8,157 nt of DNA from an uncultured Atopobium sp. GTDB lineage: Bacteria; Actinomycetota; Coriobacteriia; Coriobacteriales; Atopobiaceae. Position numbers and translations under genes: made by a program. The notes under the pieces are model-generated. The model was given only the letters and a program-made list of their open reading frames with translations, was not told the origin of the DNA and did no database searches. The DNA lies in NCBI GenBank assembly GCA_937926845.1, contig CALBBS010000152.1:1-8157 (forward strand), given 5' to 3'. Of this stretch, positions 5,601 through 8,157 are shown one piece after another (the stretch's first letter is position 1; each line of letters begins with the position of its first letter).

Positions 5601-6799
5601 GTACGCTTACAAAGATAATGAGAAAGCCCATTACGTCAGCAATTGTTGCTATTTTTGTTGGCCTGTTGGTTGCTTCTATTATTTTGGTTGTTGCAGGATA
5701 TGACCCTATCAGCTCGTTTGAGGCTCTTATTGGCGGCATGGTAGGTAAGCCAAAATACATTTCTAACGTCATTATTAAGGCAACACCTTTGCTCTTTACC
5801 GGTATTGCGGTTGCCTTTGCATTCCGCGTTGGCCTCTTCAACATTGGTGCAGAGGGTCAGTACATTGTAGGTACCATCCTCGCCGTTATTGTTGGCTACA
5901 GCCTGGACCTTCCTCCTGTACTGCAGATTCCTGTAGTTGTTTTGGTTGGTACCGCAGGTGGCGCAGGTATTGGTGCCATTATTGGATGGCTCAAGGCTCA
6001 GTTTGGCATCAACGAGGTTATTACCAGCATTATGTTTAACTGGATCAGCCTTTACCTCTGCAACTTTGTGGTTTCTCTTCCACAGTTCCACCAGCCAAAC
6101 TCAACTTCTTCGTACCCTATTAACGAGTCTGGCTATACCACACTGTTCTATGGCATGAAGAATTCCGAGGACGGTGCTGAGGCAATTCGCAATATTCCTG
6201 TTATTGGCGACGCTATTATGCGTACCGATGTAAACATTGGTATTGTTGTTGCTATTATCGCAGCTATCTTTATTGGTTGGCTGCTTATGCGCACCAAGGT
6301 TGGTTATGAGATGCGCGCTGTTGGTTTTAACCGAGACGCTGCACAGTTTACCGGCATCAACGTTAAGAAAAACATTACGCTCTGCATGGCTATTTCTGGT
6401 GCACTCTGCGGACTTGCAGGTGCTCTGACCATCACCGGTATTGCTCCTCACAGTATTGCAACGCTGGCGGCATTTGAGAATAACGGCTTTAACGGTCTGT
6501 CCGTTGCGTTTATCGCTAACTGCAATCCTGTGGCATGTATTCCTGCGTCCTTCCTGTTTGCTGGTCTTCTTTATGGTGGTCAGACGGTTCAGCAGACGGT
6601 TGGTGCACCTTCCGAGATTATCAACATTGTTATTGGTACTATCGTGTTCTTTATGGCTCTGGGTGGCGTTATTCCAATGCTTGCCGACCGTCTTGATCAC
6701 AAGCGTGCCCAGAAGGCTAAGGAAGAAGAGGCAAAGCTTGCTGCTCAAGTGAGTGATGCGTCCGACCCTTCTCAGGAGGAGGCAAACAATGCTCACTAA
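5597..6799 (+). CDS. nupB: Nucleoside ABC transporter permease 1 (BPD_transp_2 family)
   Basis: This 400-residue integral membrane protein is one half of the translocation channel. Hydrophobic segments fall near residues 12-34, 60-80, 88-104, 109-131, 141-160, 212-230, 260-282, 298-326 and 340-362. The motif RVGLFNIGAEGQ (77-88) is characteristic of the sugar/nucleoside permease family, and GALCGLAGALTITG (268-281) is a second conserved block. An extra-membrane loop of about 45 residues (165-210) separates the two halves. A charged tail, rich in K, E and A (364-400), should be cytoplasmic. The last codons overlap the start of the second permease by 11 bases. In this family two different permeases form a heterodimer with the fused ATPase. 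Substrate is assigned from neighbours, not from the permease sequence itself. Confidence 0.92.
   Translation: MSTLTKIMRKPITSAIVAIFVGLLVASIILVVAGYDPISSFEALIGGMVGKPKYISNVIIKATPLLFTGIAVAFAFRVGLFNIGAEGQYIVGTILAVIVGYSLDLPPVLQIPVVVLVGTAGGAGIGAIIGWLKAQFGINEVITSIMFNWISLYLCNFVVSLPQFHQPNSTSSYPINESGYTTLFYGMKNSEDGAEAIRNIPVIGDAIMRTDVNIGIVVAIIAAIFIGWLLMRTKVGYEMRAVGFNRDAAQFTGINVKKNITLCMAISGALCGLAGALTITGIAPHSIATLAAFENNGFNGLSVAFIANCNPVACIPASFLFAGLLYGGQTVQQTVGAPSEIINIVIGTIVFFMALGGVIPMLADRLDHKRAQKAKEEEAKLAAQVSDASDPSQEEANNAH
6774..6791 (+). promoter_or_regulatory. Ribosome-binding site that sets the start of the second permease
   Basis: AGGAGGAGG (6774-6782) sits 6 bases before ATG 6789. An in-frame GTG at 6753 would add 12 arginine-rich residues before the first membrane segment and has no good ribosome site, so 6789 is chosen. 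The site lies within the coding end of the first permease. Confidence 0.85.
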
Positions 6800-7712
6800 C
6801 CTGATTCTTCTTGTTTCCGTTACCCTCATGTACTCGACACCTCTTATTTTTGGTGCTCTGGGCGGCGTTGTCTCCGAGCGCTCCGGTGTTGTCAACATTG
6901 GTATTGAGGGCATGATGGGCGTTGGTGCCTTTGCAGGCGTTGCGGGCAGCTACCTCACCGGAAACCCTTGGATTGGCTTCCTTTGTGCAGGTATTGCAGG
7001 TGGCCTTATTGCGCTTCTGCACGCCATGGCATCTATTACGTTTAACGCTGACCAGACCGTCTCTGGTGTTGCTATTAACTTGCTGGCTCCTGGTATTGCA
7101 TTGTTTGCCTGCCGTCTTTTGTTTGATGGCGCTGCAATGTCTCCAGCTGTCAACAAGTTGCCAAAGCTCTTTGGCGAGGGTGCCTTTAACGACACACCTT
7201 ATTCCAGCTTGAACGTAGACATTACCGTGGAACTTGCACTTTTGACCGCCCTTCTCGTCTGGTTTGTGCTTTACCGTACCAAGTGGGGCCTGCGTATTCG
7301 CTCCGTTGGCGAGCATCCACACGCATCCGAGACGCTGGGCATTAGCGTTCGTAAGACTCGCTACCTCTGCGTTATTGTTTCTGGTGTCCTAGCAGGATTT
7401 GGCGGTGCTTCCGTAACACTGGCAATTATTTCTCAGTTCACCCAGACGGCTATTTCTGGTCAGGGCTTTATTGCACTGGCAGCTGTCATTTTTGGTAAGT
7501 GGAAGCCTCTGAACACCTATGCAGCTTGCCTGCTCTTTGGCTTTACTCAGGCGCTGGCAATTCTTCTTGGCGGTGGCGCAACTCCAATCCCAAGCCAGAT
7601 CATTGCAATGCTTCCATACTTCATCACCATCATTACGCTGGTCCTCTTTGTTGGTAAGTCTGTTGCTCCTAAGGCAGACGGCGTGCCATACATCAAGGGA
7701 AGCCGCGCATAA
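6789..7712 (+). CDS. nupC: Nucleoside ABC transporter permease 2 (BPD_transp_2 family)
   Basis: The 307-residue membrane protein is the second permease of the heterodimeric importer. It is shorter than its partner, without the long central loop or charged tail, as usual for the pair. Hydrophobic stretches lie near residues 3-25, 42-58, 60-80, 91-112, 145-162, 190-214, 224-238, 242-262 and 268-290. ERSGVVNIGIEGMM (30-43) is the counterpart of the FNIGAEGQ segment in permease 1. ETLGISVRKTRYLC (181-194) followed by SGVLAGFGG (198-206) is the cytoplasmic loop and helix expected to contact the ATPase. It starts 11 bases inside the previous gene, and its TAA overlaps the ATG of cdd by one base, so the transporter and cdd are probably translated from one message. 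Confidence 0.92.
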   Translation: MLTNLILLVSVTLMYSTPLIFGALGGVVSERSGVVNIGIEGMMGVGAFAGVAGSYLTGNPWIGFLCAGIAGGLIALLHAMASITFNADQTVSGVAINLLAPGIALFACRLLFDGAAMSPAVNKLPKLFGEGAFNDTPYSSLNVDITVELALLTALLVWFVLYRTKWGLRIRSVGEHPHASETLGISVRKTRYLCVIVSGVLAGFGGASVTLAIISQFTQTAISGQGFIALAAVIFGKWKPLNTYAACLLFGFTQALAILLGGGATPIPSQIIAMLPYFITIITLVLFVGKSVAPKADGVPYIKGSRA

Positions 7713-8157
7713 TGGCAGAGGTAGAGGGTTCTTGTCACGTTTCTAACGAGGCGCTTGTTCAGCTTGCTATTGAGGCGCGCAACCACGCCTATGTACCGTA
7801 CTCTCACTATGCTGTTGGAGCTGCACTCTTGTGCTCTGACGGCACGGTATACGGAGGTGCCAACCTAGAAAACGCTGCATACACGCCTTCTAACTGCGCC
7901 GAGCGTACGGCGTTTTTCCGCGCAGTGTTTGAGGGTCGCAGGGATTTTGTGGCCATTGCGGTTGTTGGCGGTCCCGAGGGAGAAGCTCCAACAGCTTGGT
8001 GCACTCCTTGTGGCGTATGCAGGCAGGTCATTCGCGAGTGGTGCGATCCTGCTACATTCCGTATTGTGCTGGGCAAGGCAGGTGCAGCTCCTCGCGAGTA
8101 TCTACTCAAGGATATTTTGCCTATGGGATTTGGCCCCGAGGATCTGGGCGAGTCTAG
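7712..8157 (+). CDS. cdd: Cytidine deaminase (3' end cut by window edge)
   Basis: 148 residues are visible and no stop is reached. The enzyme converts cytidine and deoxycytidine to uridine and deoxyuridine in the cytoplasm. It is the small homotetrameric zinc type: zinc ligands C62 in NCAERT, and C100 and C103 in PCGVCRQ, with E64 as the proton shuttle. NLENAAY (51-57) supplies the N and E that hold the ribose. The tetrameric type is usually about 130-140 residues, so this copy is slightly longer, with about ten extra N-terminal residues and a tail after residue 135. The ATG at 7712 shares TAATG with the permease stop; AAGGGA (7695-7700) is 11 bases upstream, a rather loose ribosome site compensated by coupling. 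Its position directly after the importer indicates that cytidine is among the nucleosides taken up. Confidence 0.96.
   Translation, partial: MAEVEGSCHVSNEALVQLAIEARNHAYVPYSHYAVGAALLCSDGTVYGGANLENAAYTPSNCAERTAFFRAVFEGRRDFVAIAVVGGPEGEAPTAWCTPCGVCRQVIREWCDPATFRIVLGKAGAAPREYLLKDILPMGFGPEDLGES

Noticed and set aside
6101..6913. Long minus-strand open frames opposite the permease genes.
   Set aside because: They are explained by codon bias of the sense genes, which encode well-recognised permeases with overlapping ends and good ribosome sites.

Overview
The window holds most of a nucleoside uptake and salvage locus from a Gram-positive-like bacterium of mid GC content. On the plus strand lies one compact run: deoB, deoD, a BMP-family substrate-binding lipoprotein, a double-domain ABC ATPase, two BPD_transp_2 permeases and cdd (cut by the right edge). 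Diverging on the minus strand at the left edge is the 5' part of a helix-turn-helix/PfkB-type kinase that resembles pseudouridine kinase. Strong AGGAGG-type ribosome sites, a lipobox and a twin-arginine lipoprotein signal point to a Gram-positive lineage in which Tat lipoproteins are common. An Atopobium/Lancefieldella-like member of the Coriobacteriia would fit, but this is inferred from style and not proven.

Layout: 1-378 (minus) is the partial kinase gene. 379-785 is a divergent control region. It has three copies of a 15-bp operator-like element over the likely kinase promoter, a 12-bp EcoRI-centred palindrome, a large dyad at 608-640 and a candidate deoB promoter at 664-694. 786-2686 holds deoB and deoD, which overlap by one base. 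2687-2849 is a structured spacer with a weak terminator-like hairpin and a hairpin near the next ribosome site. 2850-3923 encodes the binding lipoprotein. 3924-4070 is a second structured spacer with an attenuator-like hairpin and a strong 12-bp hairpin. 4071-7712 encodes the ATPase and both permeases, with overlapping ends. 7712-8157 is cdd.

How it works together (family knowledge plus context): the lipoprotein captures nucleosides outside the membrane, and the ATPase and two permeases import them. Cdd deaminates cytidine to uridine. DeoD phosphorolyses purine nucleosides to base plus (deoxy)ribose-1-phosphate. DeoB converts the sugar to the 5-phosphate for central metabolism. The divergent kinase would phosphorylate pseudouridine or a related nucleoside, which suggests that modified nucleosides from RNA turnover are also used. 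No phage, IS element, CRISPR array, tRNA or rRNA is visible. The genes themselves are conventional; the less ordinary material is in the three non-coding stretches and in the Tat export signal of the binding protein.
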